Below are positions 24,175 to 32,088 of a DNA stretch of 64,000 nt, piece after piece. The stretch is from an uncultured Prevotellaceae bacterium. Lineage in GTDB: Bacteria; Bacteroidota; Bacteroidia; Bacteroidales; Bacteroidaceae. Position 1 is the stretch's first letter, and each line of letters opens with the position of its first letter. The notes beneath the pieces were generated by a model. That model worked only from the letters and a program-made list of their open reading frames with translations, did not search any database and was not told the origin of the DNA. The stretch lies in assembly GCA_902781315.1 (NCBI GenBank), contig CACZIT010000001.1, positions 124,001 to 188,000 of the forward strand. Reading direction: 5' to 3'. The translations under genes were made by a program, and so were the position numbers.

Positions 24175-25287
24175 ATGATGATGACACAGGAAGAATTTCT
24201 CAGAGAATGGAACAGCCCGTCACCGTATGTGCGGGTGAAGACCAGCGGATCGACGGGCACGCCGAAAAATATGCTCGTCGAGAAGCGGCGCATGCTGGCC
24301 TCCGCCCGCATGACGTGCGACTTCTTGGGCCTGCAGCCAGGTGATACGGCCCTTCTCTGCATGTCGCTCGACTACATAGCAGGCAAGATGATGGTGGTAC
24401 GGGCTTTGGAACGCGGACTGCAGCTGATCAGCGTAGAGCCGAGTGGACATCCGCTGCAACTCCCCACCCCCAGTCTCTCCTTTGCTGCCATGGTGCCCAT
24501 GCAGGTGTGGAACTCTCTGCAGGTGCCGGAGCAACGGGAGCGGTTGCGGCAGGTGCGCCATCTGCTCATTGGCGGAGGTGCTATCAGCGAACCACTGGCT
24601 GAGGCACTGAAAGACTTCCCCAACTACGTGTGGAGCAGCTACGGCATGACTGAGACGCTGTCTCACATCGCCCTGCGACAACTGAACGGTCCCTGTCGCA
24701 GCAGCTGGTACACACCGCTGCCGGGTGTCGCCGTGGAGCTGAATGACGACGGTTGCCTCGTCATCAAGGCTCCGCACCTGTGCGACGGGCCGCTGGTCAC
24801 CAATGACATAGGAGAGCTAAGCCCCACCCCAGCCCTCCCCAGTAGGGAGGGGGAGAGCCCCACCCCGACCCTCCCCAGTAGGGAGGGGGAATTTGCTTCG
24901 GCCGCCTCTCAGGAGAAAGGCCAAGCCCCACCCCAGCCCTCCCCAGTAGGGAGGGGGAGGTTCTTCCGCATCCTCGGTCGGCGCGACAACGTGGTCTGCA
25001 GCGGAGGCATCAAGCTGCAGATGGAGGCAATTGAAGAGAAACTGCGCCCGGCAATGGGCAGTATTCCGTTTATGATTACAAAGGTGAAGGATGATAAGTT
25101 TGGCGAGGCGGTAGTGTTGCTGGTGGAGGGGTCGAAGGGAGCCCTTCCCCATGAGGAGCAACTGTTTGCCGCACTGACGAAATACGAGCGCCCGAAGCAC
25201 ATCATCCCAGTGTCCCGCCTGCCGATGACCGAAACAGGCAAGCCCGCCCGTGGTGTCGCTGCCAGGCTGGCGGAAGAAAGGGCATAA
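24175..25287 (+). CDS. menE: o-Succinylbenzoate-CoA ligase (MenE)
   Basis: 370-residue adenylate-forming ligase that activates o-succinylbenzoate to its CoA thioester. AMP-binding motifs: VKTSGSTGTPKN (P-loop), SYGMTETLSHIALR, and in the C-terminal part RRDNVVCSGGIKLQMEAIEEKL with PMTETGKPAR (catalytic Lys). It is a compact form, as in other Bacteroidales. Three copies of a 36-nt repeat (residues about 216-262) sit at the hinge between the N- and C-domains, where a flexible linker would be tolerated. The stop codon lies in an AAAGGGCATAAAGGG repeat. It completes the order thioesterase-menF-D-B-C-E. Confidence 0.93.
   Translation: MMMTQEEFLREWNSPSPYVRVKTSGSTGTPKNMLVEKRRMLASARMTCDFLGLQPGDTALLCMSLDYIAGKMMVVRALERGLQLISVEPSGHPLQLPTPSLSFAAMVPMQVWNSLQVPEQRERLRQVRHLLIGGGAISEPLAEALKDFPNYVWSSYGMTETLSHIALRQLNGPCRSSWYTPLPGVAVELNDDGCLVIKAPHLCDGPLVTNDIGELSPTPALPSREGESPTPTLPSREGEFASAASQEKGQAPPQPSPVGRGRFFRILGRRDNVVCSGGIKLQMEAIEEKLRPAMGSIPFMITKVKDDKFGEAVVLLVEGSKGALPHEEQLFAALTKYERPKHIIPVSRLPMTETGKPARGVAARLAEERA
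24820..24959 (+). repeat. Three 36-nt G-rich hairpin repeats in menE
   Basis: Copies at 24820-24855, 24856-24891 and 24924-24959. The first two are a direct tandem read as PTPALPSREGE and PTPTLPSREGE; the third is read in a different frame as PPQPSPVGRGR. Thirty-six nt equals 12 codons, so each copy is frame-neutral. Confidence 0.9.
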
Positions 25288-25466
25288 AGGGCTTAAAGGG
25301 GAGTGATTTAAAGGGCATAAAGGGTTTAAGGGGGAGTGAAAGGGCTTAAAGGGACATCAGCTAATCTTGCTCATTGCAAGAGTCATTTGTCCCTTAAAGC
25401 CCTTTAAGCTTTTTGAGCCCTTTAAGCCCTTTCACTCCCCTTTAACCCCTTTATGCCCTTTTAAAG
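25274..25466. repeat. Large inverted repeat of AAAGGGC(T/A)TAA units between menE and ndk
   Basis: The left arm (about 25277-25353) is built of AAAGGGCATAAAGGGCTTAA units. The right arm (about 25388-25465) is its imperfect reverse complement. A central CTTGC-TCATT-GCAAG mini-hairpin (about 25367-25381) sits in the loop. It separates two convergent genes and could act as a two-way terminator, although T-runs are lacking. Confidence 0.75.
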
Positions 25467-25468
25467 AA

Positions 25469-25930
25469 CTACCCCTCGTCGGCGCCATAGACGTAGGGAC
25501 GCATGGCGGCTTCATAGTCGAAGATTTCACCATCGCGGAAGAAGCGCTTCAGCTCAATCTCGGCATTCGACGTAGAGTCGCTGGCGTGCACGATGTTCTG
25601 CTGGTTCGACATGGAGTAGTCGCCACGGATGGTGCCGGGGGCAGCTTCGCGGCCGTTGGTGCTGCCGGTCATGGCGCGCACCACCTGCACGGCATCTTTT
25701 CCGCTGATGGCCAGTGCCACGACGGGCGATGCCATCATCGAGGCTGCCAGTGTGGGGAAGAACGGACGGTCGGCCAGGTGGGCGTAGTGCTCACGCAGGA
25801 TGGCTTCGTCGAGTTGCATCATCTTCATGCCGGCGATGCGAAGTCCGCGACGTTCGAAACGGGTAATGATTTCGCCCACGAGCTCGCGTTGTACGCAGCT
25901 GGGCTTCAGAAGTACGAGTGTTGTTTCCAT
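25469..25930 (-). CDS. ndk: Nucleoside diphosphate kinase
   Basis: 153-residue housekeeping enzyme that balances nucleoside triphosphate pools. The active-site histidine motif NIVHASDS (His115) and N-terminal TLVLLKPSCV and C-terminal ELKRFF blocks are clear. Normal length. It starts 18 bp after the GH20 gene on the same strand, so it may be co-transcribed with the GH5-GH20 pair; no separate promoter stands out. Confidence 0.96.
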   Translation of the reverse strand: METTLVLLKPSCVQRELVGEIITRFERRGLRIAGMKMMQLDEAILREHYAHLADRPFFPTLAASMMASPVVALAISGKDAVQVVRAMTGSTNGREAAPGTIRGDYSMSNQQNIVHASDSTSNAEIELKRFFRDGEIFDYEAAMRPYVYGADEG

Positions 25931-25948
25931 TGTTCTCTTGTTAATGAT

Positions 25949-27502
25949 TTAATTATTAATAGTGATAATAAAACTCTCAACTGCTAATTGCAATGCTTTC
26001 TCCGTCTCAACGAAATCGCTGTACGTCATGCTCACCATTTGCCCTGTCCAGGTCTTGGCGGCAATGGTGCGCAGGGCGGGGACAATGCGGTCGTGCAGGT
26101 CGGCAATGGTGATGGTAGGATCGGGTATGTCGTTCCACAGAGCAAACATCCCTCCTTCTATTTGTGGGTCCTGTTCGGCAAAATGCTTGTTGCCAATAGT
26201 GGCGGGCGTCCAGTTGGCATAGAGATATTCGCAGTTCAGGTAGTCATAGTAGTAACCAGCCTTTGGCACGATGTAGACCAACCCGTCGGGAATCGACACG
26301 AGCTGATAGCCCAGGCTCCGCATGGAGTCGGGTTCGGCATAGCCATTGTACCAGCAGTTCATCAGCACACCCTCATGGCGTACAGGCGTAGTGCCCCGGG
26401 CATGGGTGAGTGCTCCCCATAGCGTCGGTTGCTTGCCGTAGTGCTCAACGAGTGCCAGGTAGTGGTCGGTGTAGGCACGGAACTGCTCCACCACCTCCTG
26501 CCGGGCATTCGAATACTCGTCGGTGCCGATGCAGACCCTCGGACCTCGGAACACAGGGGGCGACAGCGGAGAGCCGCTCAGATACTCTCGGAACAGGCCG
26601 TCCATGAACGTGTAAACATCAGGATTCCCCAGATCCAGATGGTCCATGCCATACTCAGCCGACGCAAGGTCGGGACGATAGTGGGTGAACGCCAGTGAAT
26701 GGGCAGGCGAGTCAATCTCGGGAATAATCTCCACACCATTCTCCTCAGCCAGCAGTTGCAGCTCGATGAACTCCTGCTTCGTGTAGCTGCCGTCGGTGGC
26801 CGTAAGTCCGGGGTAGGTGTCGCACTGGAGCCGGAAGGCTGCCTGGGTCTTCAGCCAGTCGTTGTCGAAATACTTCTTGAACCCGTTGTCGTTCAGGTGC
26901 AACTGCAACGTGTTCATCTTGTAGAACCCCATCAGGCGCACCAACTGTCGAAGGTAGTCCATGGGAATGTACTTGCGGCCCACGTCGAAGAGGAATCCCC
27001 GCAGGCGGTACTGGGGAATGTCGATGGCCTTGCCGCAAGGCAACTGGGGCACGCTTTTTGATTTCTCCTTCATTGAGGGACCTTCGGCTTGGGTCGCCAG
27101 CATCTGCAGAAGGGTGCGTGTTGCCCAGAAAGCCCCACGTGGCGAAGGGCTCGAAATCTCCACAGAGCGCTCACCGGTAGATAGTTGGTAGCCCTCAAGC
27201 GGCATCGTGTCGTGCTTTTTGCTGACGAAGACGATGTCGCCGTGGCGTGGATGCCCGTGTCGGCGTTTCATGGGTTGCCCCGTCAGTTGTTGGTAGTCGC
27301 TGGCAAAGGTGGCAGCCACCTGCAGGAGACCGTCAGACAGCACCACGTAGCGGCCACTCAACGACAGCCAGCCCTCGGCGCCCGTCCAGGAAGTCAGTTC
27401 GGGTATGATGCGTGGCTTCTGGTTGACCTCCGCCGCTACGTTTGTAGTAGTCAGCAGTAGGGCTGCCGAAAACATTATGAGATGCTGTTTCAATCGTTTC
27501 AT
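25949..27502 (-). CDS. GH20 beta-N-acetylhexosaminidase
   Basis: 517-residue secreted exo-enzyme releasing beta-linked GlcNAc or GalNAc. Signal peptide residues 1-24. A GH20b-type N-terminal domain (about 30-165) leads into the TIM-barrel (RGFLFDVGRKYIPMDYLRQLV). The catalytic pair is Asp328-Glu329 in CIGTDEY, where most GH20 enzymes have GGDE; the surrounding PEIDSPAHS motif and the terminal FALWND are normal. It overlaps the stop of the upstream GH5 gene by 4 bp (27499-27502), so translation is probably coupled. With GH89 and GH18 nearby it fits host-glycan or chitin degradation. Confidence 0.9.
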   Translation of the reverse strand: MKRLKQHLIMFSAALLLTTTNVAAEVNQKPRIIPELTSWTGAEGWLSLSGRYVVLSDGLLQVAATFASDYQQLTGQPMKRRHGHPRHGDIVFVSKKHDTMPLEGYQLSTGERSVEISSPSPRGAFWATRTLLQMLATQAEGPSMKEKSKSVPQLPCGKAIDIPQYRLRGFLFDVGRKYIPMDYLRQLVRLMGFYKMNTLQLHLNDNGFKKYFDNDWLKTQAAFRLQCDTYPGLTATDGSYTKQEFIELQLLAEENGVEIIPEIDSPAHSLAFTHYRPDLASAEYGMDHLDLGNPDVYTFMDGLFREYLSGSPLSPPVFRGPRVCIGTDEYSNARQEVVEQFRAYTDHYLALVEHYGKQPTLWGALTHARGTTPVRHEGVLMNCWYNGYAEPDSMRSLGYQLVSIPDGLVYIVPKAGYYYDYLNCEYLYANWTPATIGNKHFAEQDPQIEGGMFALWNDIPDPTITIADLHDRIVPALRTIAAKTWTGQMVSMTYSDFVETEKALQLAVESFIITINN

Positions 27503-28938
27503 TTGATAATTACTTTGCGACCGTTATTAATGTATATGCCTTTGGGAAGCCCAGAGTTCATGGAGGAGTTATTGTTACTTTGTAACCTTGGTACCTTGTT
27601 GCTTTGTACCAGTCGTCCGCTCAGGTCGTAGATAAACTCCCTTCCCTTCAGGGAGGGGTCGGGGGTAGGCTCCTTTGGAGAGGTGTCAGGGGTGATGTTT
27701 TCTATGCCACTGATATATCCGTCCTCGCCGTAGTAGCCCTTGATGATGGCATCTACGAGGTCCTGCTGGTTAAACTCCGGCACGCTGCGATGCTCCCCGT
27801 CCGAGAGCCCCATCCAGTGGAACGTGCCCATGCCGGCCTTCTTCGTCTGCTCGATGAAGTAGCGGTAGAAGTTCAGCATGTTCGAGCGGTACTGCTCGTA
27901 AGCATTCTCGGTGCTGGTGCCCCATTCGCCGAAAACCACGGGGGCGCCTTTCTTCGCCAGCAGGTTCTTCAGGTGGTTGATAGTAGTGTTCAGTGTGCTT
28001 TTCGCCGAAGAGAGATTCTTGATGTCTGGATAGCAGTGCACCTCGAAAATCAGGTGGTTCATCACCTCGTCGTCGGGCAATTTCATCTCCTTCAGCGGAT
28101 CCTGCAGATGACTGCTCCAGTTGCCCTCACCACAGCAGGCACCGTAGGTGTTAACCACGAGGTTGCGCCGGGCATTGTTGCCGCCCGTGGCACGCACCGT
28201 GTTGACGAACGTCTGTGCATAGCTGTTGATGCCGTTATAGGCCGAGCGGGCAATCGTTGCATTGTAGTTGCCCGTGGCACCAAACGAAGCAAAGCACCAG
28301 GAGTCTTCCGTGTCGAGCATCTCGTTGTAACTCTCGAAGAGCAGGTGCTCGTCGTAGTCGCGGAACTGTTCGGCAATCTGCTTCCACAGTGCCTCATAGC
28401 GTTCGCGTTGCTTCTCGTAGTCGTCCTCACTGGCCACGAGCCACGCCGTGTTGGAGGCTCCCGTGTCGTGGTGCACGTTCAGAATGCAGTACATGCCCGC
28501 ATCGATGACGTAGTCCACCACCTGCTTCACGCGGCGCATCCAGGCGGCATTCACCTTTGTGCCCAGATCGTCCTTCGACGGATACCAATGGCTGTTGTCG
28601 TTGCTCGAGAACCTGAACTTCGCCTCCATGTGAGGATACCACGTCACAGGCACACGGATGGCATTGAACCCCGCCTCCTTGAACATCTTCATCAGTGAAG
28701 CCTTCGTCACAGGCTGGCCCCACGCCTTCTCATAGTCTGTAGGAGTACGCGACGTCCAGTGCTCTATCCACATGTTCAGCGTGTCGCCCGAATTGCTGTC
28801 GAGGGTGTTGCCGAGGTTCCAGCCCACAGCCATATTCTTCACGGCCTCATGAGCTGTTTCAAACTCCTTCTCTTGCGACAAAGCGGCCGTTGTCCCCAGA
28901 AGCGTCAGAAAAAAAACAGTCAGTAATCTCGTCATCAT
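27499..28938 (-). CDS. GH5 endoglucanase-like enzyme with T9SS sorting signal
   Basis: About 479 residues from the chosen ATG at 28938 (MMTRLLTVFF signal peptide). GH5 barrel: GWNLGNTLD, acid/base Glu206 (FESYNEM) and nucleophile Glu338 (VFGEWGT), consistent with cellulase/xyloglucanase-type subfamilies. The C-terminus (FIYDLSGRLVQ ... LPKGIYINNGRKVIIK) is a type IX secretion sorting domain, so the enzyme is probably exported to the cell surface. A G-rich hairpin repeat (PTPDPSLKGRE, residues about 421-434) lies exactly between catalytic domain and sorting domain. An 8-bp repeat array (about 442-455) interrupts the sorting domain. The promoter is a perfect TTTG-N19-TAATTTTG. Confidence 0.9.
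   Translation of the reverse strand: MMTRLLTVFFLTLLGTTAALSQEKEFETAHEAVKNMAVGWNLGNTLDSNSGDTLNMWIEHWTSRTPTDYEKAWGQPVTKASLMKMFKEAGFNAIRVPVTWYPHMEAKFRFSSNDNSHWYPSKDDLGTKVNAAWMRRVKQVVDYVIDAGMYCILNVHHDTGASNTAWLVASEDDYEKQRERYEALWKQIAEQFRDYDEHLLFESYNEMLDTEDSWCFASFGATGNYNATIARSAYNGINSYAQTFVNTVRATGGNNARRNLVVNTYGACCGEGNWSSHLQDPLKEMKLPDDEVMNHLIFEVHCYPDIKNLSSAKSTLNTTINHLKNLLAKKGAPVVFGEWGTSTENAYEQYRSNMLNFYRYFIEQTKKAGMGTFHWMGLSDGEHRSVPEFNQQDLVDAIIKGYYGEDGYISGIENITPDTSPKEPTPDPSLKGREFIYDLSGRLVQSNKVPRLQSNNNSSMNSGLPKGIYINNGRKVIIK
27574..27612 (-). repeat. 8-bp repeat array inside the GH5 sorting domain
   Basis: GTTACTTT, GTAACCTT, GGTACCTT, GTTGCTTT units: the inverse orientation of the menD family (GTAACAAG). 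It encodes QSNKVPRLQSNNN. Confidence 0.75.
27637..27674 (-). repeat. G-rich hairpin repeat at GH5 linker
   Basis: CTTCCCTTCAGGGAGGGG then TCGGGGGTAGG, the same subfamily as the copy in the GH2 gene at 33597-33634. It encodes PTPDPSLKGRE. Confidence 0.85.
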
Positions 28939-28982
28939 TGTTAGGTGAGTATCAATAAACAAAATTGATTGGTTTGTTGTTG

Positions 28983-29013
28983 CAAAATTAATACATAATT
29001 ACTAAAAAGCAAA
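28983..29013 (-). promoter_or_regulatory. Bacteroidetes promoter for the GH5-GH20 operon
   Basis: Minus strand TTTG (29010-29013), 19-bp spacer, TAATTTTG (28983-28990). It matches the sigma-ABfr consensus exactly in spacing. Confidence 0.8.
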
Positions 29014-29054
29014 ACATTTTTACCATTTTATGATAACCTTTCCCATCTTTTTCG

Positions 29055-29062
29055 TATTTTTG
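29055..29062 (+). promoter_or_regulatory. -7 promoter element for the tandem-repeat protein gene
   Basis: TATTTTTG 51 bp upstream of the ATG, divergent from the GH5 promoter. Confidence 0.5.
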
Positions 29063-29112
29063 TCAGCGATAAGGAACCTTCAGTCTCGATAATACTAACA
29101 ACGAATAACGAT

Positions 29113-29604
29113 ATGGATAAGAGAACGGGAATACATGCCGGCATGGTGCGACTGCTGCTGTCGCTCTGCCTGTTGGTTGGAATGGTGTCGGCGAGCAATG
29201 CTGCCGTAACGCACATCTATCAGGGAGCCTATGCCCAGCCTTCTAAGATACTCTACACATGGGACGGGAAATACCTTTATCAGGGTGCCTATGCCCAACC
29301 GTCGAAGGTGCTCTATACGTGGGATGGAAAGCACGTGTATCAGGGAGCCTACACCCAGCCGTCGAAGGTGCTCTATACGTGGGACGGCAGGCTGTTATAT
29401 CAGGGTGCCTACGCCCAGCCGTCGAAAGTGCTCTGCATGTGGGATGGCAAACATGTGTATCAGGGCGCTTATGCCCAGCCCTCCAAGATTCTCTGCACAT
29501 GGGATGGCAAACACGTGTATAAAGGCGCTTACAAACAACCGTCGGCGGTCATGTATACCACCGACGGTCCTGTTCCTGTTGCGTTGCTGATGGTTTGTCT
29601 TTAA
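29113..29604 (+). CDS. Secreted protein of six 20-residue tandem repeats, unknown function
   Basis: 163 residues. A signal peptide (about 1-30, ending VSASNA) is followed by five near-identical 20-residue units of consensus YQGAYAQPSKVLYTWDGKHV, a sixth degenerate unit and a short hydrophobic tail (ALLMVCL). Aromatic and glycine positions recur regularly, suggesting a small beta-repeat fold; I do not recognise a named family. The DNA repeats are exactly 60 bp and phased with the protein. The gene sits alone between oppositely oriented glycoside hydrolase genes with its own promoter. Repeat number probably varies between strains. Confidence 0.8.
   Translation: MDKRTGIHAGMVRLLLSLCLLVGMVSASNAAVTHIYQGAYAQPSKILYTWDGKYLYQGAYAQPSKVLYTWDGKHVYQGAYTQPSKVLYTWDGRLLYQGAYAQPSKVLCMWDGKHVYQGAYAQPSKILCTWDGKHVYKGAYKQPSAVMYTTDGPVPVALLMVCL
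29221..29567 (+). repeat. 60-bp coding tandem repeats (5 full units plus one degenerate)
   Basis: Units at 29221-29280, 29281-29340, 29341-29400, 29401-29460, 29461-29520 and a diverged 29521-29567. Differences fall largely at third codon positions. Confidence 0.95.
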
Positions 29605-29628
29605 ACCTCTGGCAACGGTTCCGTTGTG

Positions 29629-32088
29629 TCAATTGCCAATTGTCAATTGTAGTTTTCCGATGGTTTTGTCAGTGCTGCTGCAGGTGAGTGTGGCTGCACC
29701 CGTTTCGCGAGTGGCTTGCAGGAGTACCTGCGCCAGACCGTTGAACGTGCTGACGCTGAAGGTGCGGGCGTCGCGGTCGGTAGGCTGTTCCTCTGCCTGC
29801 CAGGCTGGGTCGCCGTTGCCCACGCCCAGGATGCGCACGGGACCTTCTACGCGTATCTGCACCTCCTCGCAGGCGGTGGGGCAGAAGCGGCCGCGGCGGT
29901 CGTGCAGTGCAACGGTGACGACGCTCACGTCCTGATTGTCGGCACGAAGCTGCGTGCGGTCGGCCTTCAGTACCATGCGCTGAGGCTCGCCTGCGGTCTC
30001 GATGCGCTCGGTCTTCACGCGGCGGCCTCGACTGTCGTAGCCGCGCGCTTCTATGTAGCCCGGCTCATAGATGGCCTTCCAACTCAGGTGGCCGTCCTTC
30101 GGCATCTTTTGTCGACCCAGTCGCTTGCCATTTGCGATAAGTTCCACCTCGGCACAGTTGGAGTAGACCCATACGTCGACCTCCTCGCCCTCGTGGCCCT
30201 CCAGGTTCCAGTGGGGCAGCAGGTGCAGCACGGGTTCGCCGGTCCACCATGCCTGCAGATAGTAAGCTTCGTCCTTGGGGAATCCGCAGTAGTCGAGAAT
30301 GCCAAATTCCGACCCTGTGGCGGGGAACTTCAGCGGGTTGGGCTCGCCACGATAGTCGAAGCCGGTCCAGTAGAACAGTCCGCTGAGCCACGGGCGCTCG
30401 TCGTAGAACTTCCAACCGCGTTCGATGCAGTTCAGCAAGCTGTCGGGACCTTGAGGGCCGCGGTTGATGGCTTTCATGCGACCGTTGTCGGCATCGTCGT
30501 AGTAGACGCCGCGCGTGCCGCAGCCGGTGGTCTCCTCGCTGCCCAGTGCGATGCGTTGCGGATAGCGGGCGCGGTGTTCCTCCACGGGATTCTGCAGGAT
30601 GTAGTTATAGCCAGCCACGTCCGTGGGCTCCACAATGGTGGGTCCGCTGCTGGTGGCGGCACAGGCCAGACGGGTGGGGTCCAGGCGGTGGCAGAACTCG
30701 CGCATGGCGGCACCGATGCGGCGTCCGTAGTCGTTCCACTCGATGCCCCACTCCTCGTTGCCAACGCTCCAGAGGATGACCGACGGATGGTTTCGGTCGC
30801 GGTGAATCATCTGGCGGAGCTGGTGCCGCTGGTAGTCGTTGACGCCTGTGAGGCGGTTCTCCTCCAGCACGAGCATGCCCAGCCGGTCGCAGGCATCCAG
30901 CAGTTCGGGTGTGGCGGGATTATGACTGGTGCGGATGGCATTGCAGCCGAACGCCTGCAACTGGCGCAGCGTCCACTCCTGCATGGCATCGGGCACGGCA
31001 ACACCCACGCCGGCGTGGTCTTGGTGCATGTTCACTCCCAGCAGCTTCACCGGTTTGCCGTTGAGGAAGAAGCCCCGGTCGGCATCGAAGCGCAGCTGGC
31101 GCAGACCGGTCACGGTGGTGTATTCGTCCTTCTGCCCATTGGTTTCGTCGATCAACTCTGTGCGCACCTGATATAGATAAGGATCGTCGAGACTCCACAG
31201 ATGCGGCTCGCTGAGGCTGATGGTGGCCGTCGTGGTCAGCTCTTCCTTGCCGGCAATGGCGTGATGGGTCTCGCTGGTCGTGCCCACCGCGCGGCCCTCG
31301 GCGTCGAGCAGCGTGTGGCGCAGGGAGAAGTGGCGTTCCTCAGTGGCATCGTTGCCGACGCTGGTCTCGATGGTCAGCGTGGCCTCGGCAAACGGTTCCT
31401 GCAGGTCGGCATAGACGAACGTGCCGAAGGTCTTCACGTGCACGGGCTGCGTGCGGTTGAGCCACACGTGGCGATAGATGCCGGCACCCTCATAGAACCA
31501 ACCCTCTTCGAGCGAAGCGTCGACGCGCACGCACACCAGGTTCGTGTCGCCGTAGTTCAGGTATTCGGTCACGTCATACACATGCGGAATGTAGCCGCTC
31601 TCCTCGCCACCCAGGTAGAAGCCGTTCACCCAGATGCGGGCGTTGCGGAAGATGCCATCGAACTGCAGTTCGTAGTGCTGGCCGAGGTCGTCCTTGGGGA
31701 TGGTGAACGTCTTGCGATACCAGCCCACCGACGTCTCGGGATACTTCCAGCCCACGGTCTTGTAGCCGTGGCTGTGGCTGGCCTCGCTTGCAAAGGGCAA
31801 CCCTACCACCCAGTCGTGCGGCAGGTCGACCGTCTGCCAGCCCGAAGCATCAAACTTCAGACTGTATGGCCCGGCGTTGTGAATGCTGTTGGCCTTCGTG
31901 AGGTAGTTAAAGTACTCCGTGCCGCAGCCGAAGTCCTTCTGCGGGTCGGCGGCATGTCCAAAGGCAAACTGCCAGTCTTCATCCATCGGCTGGTGCTGTC
32001 GCGAAGTGTTGTCGGCAGCCCATGCTGCCAGTCCCATTAGCAGCAAAAGCGCACAAGCTATATGCCTCATGATCCCTTGCATATCCAT
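29629..32088 (-). CDS. GH2 beta-galactosidase-like enzyme
   Basis: About 819 residues from the first ATG (32088); ATGs at 32082 or 32070 are also possible because the 5' end is buried in a TTTTCAA repeat. Signal peptide (IACALLLLMGLAAWA), sugar-binding jelly roll (VGWYRKTF, FDGIFRNARIWVNG), immunoglobulin-like domain, then the barrel with acid/base SVGNEEWG (Glu445) and nucleophile ALGSEET (Glu518), and C-terminal DUF4982/Ig-like domains. It follows the other GH2 gene by about 78 bp. Its stop codon lies within a CAATTGT repeat (QLTIGN then stop). Substrate probably beta-galactoside. Confidence 0.9.
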   Translation of the reverse strand: MDMQGIMRHIACALLLLMGLAAWAADNTSRQHQPMDEDWQFAFGHAADPQKDFGCGTEYFNYLTKANSIHNAGPYSLKFDASGWQTVDLPHDWVVGLPFASEASHSHGYKTVGWKYPETSVGWYRKTFTIPKDDLGQHYELQFDGIFRNARIWVNGFYLGGEESGYIPHVYDVTEYLNYGDTNLVCVRVDASLEEGWFYEGAGIYRHVWLNRTQPVHVKTFGTFVYADLQEPFAEATLTIETSVGNDATEERHFSLRHTLLDAEGRAVGTTSETHHAIAGKEELTTTATISLSEPHLWSLDDPYLYQVRTELIDETNGQKDEYTTVTGLRQLRFDADRGFFLNGKPVKLLGVNMHQDHAGVGVAVPDAMQEWTLRQLQAFGCNAIRTSHNPATPELLDACDRLGMLVLEENRLTGVNDYQRHQLRQMIHRDRNHPSVILWSVGNEEWGIEWNDYGRRIGAAMREFCHRLDPTRLACAATSSGPTIVEPTDVAGYNYILQNPVEEHRARYPQRIALGSEETTGCGTRGVYYDDADNGRMKAINRGPQGPDSLLNCIERGWKFYDERPWLSGLFYWTGFDYRGEPNPLKFPATGSEFGILDYCGFPKDEAYYLQAWWTGEPVLHLLPHWNLEGHEGEEVDVWVYSNCAEVELIANGKRLGRQKMPKDGHLSWKAIYEPGYIEARGYDSRGRRVKTERIETAGEPQRMVLKADRTQLRADNQDVSVVTVALHDRRGRFCPTACEEVQIRVEGPVRILGVGNGDPAWQAEEQPTDRDARTFSVSTFNGLAQVLLQATRETGAATLTCSSTDKTIGKLQLTIGN
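29631..29654. repeat. 7-bp CAATTGT repeat at GH2 3' end
   Basis: CAATTGC, CAATTGT, CAATTGT units in tandem overlapping the stop codon of the GH2 gene. Confidence 0.65.

Noticed and set aside
29221..29567. 60-bp tandem repeats as a CRISPR or non-coding satellite
   Set aside because: The repeats are in frame, encode a conserved 20-residue unit after a signal peptide and have no spacers.
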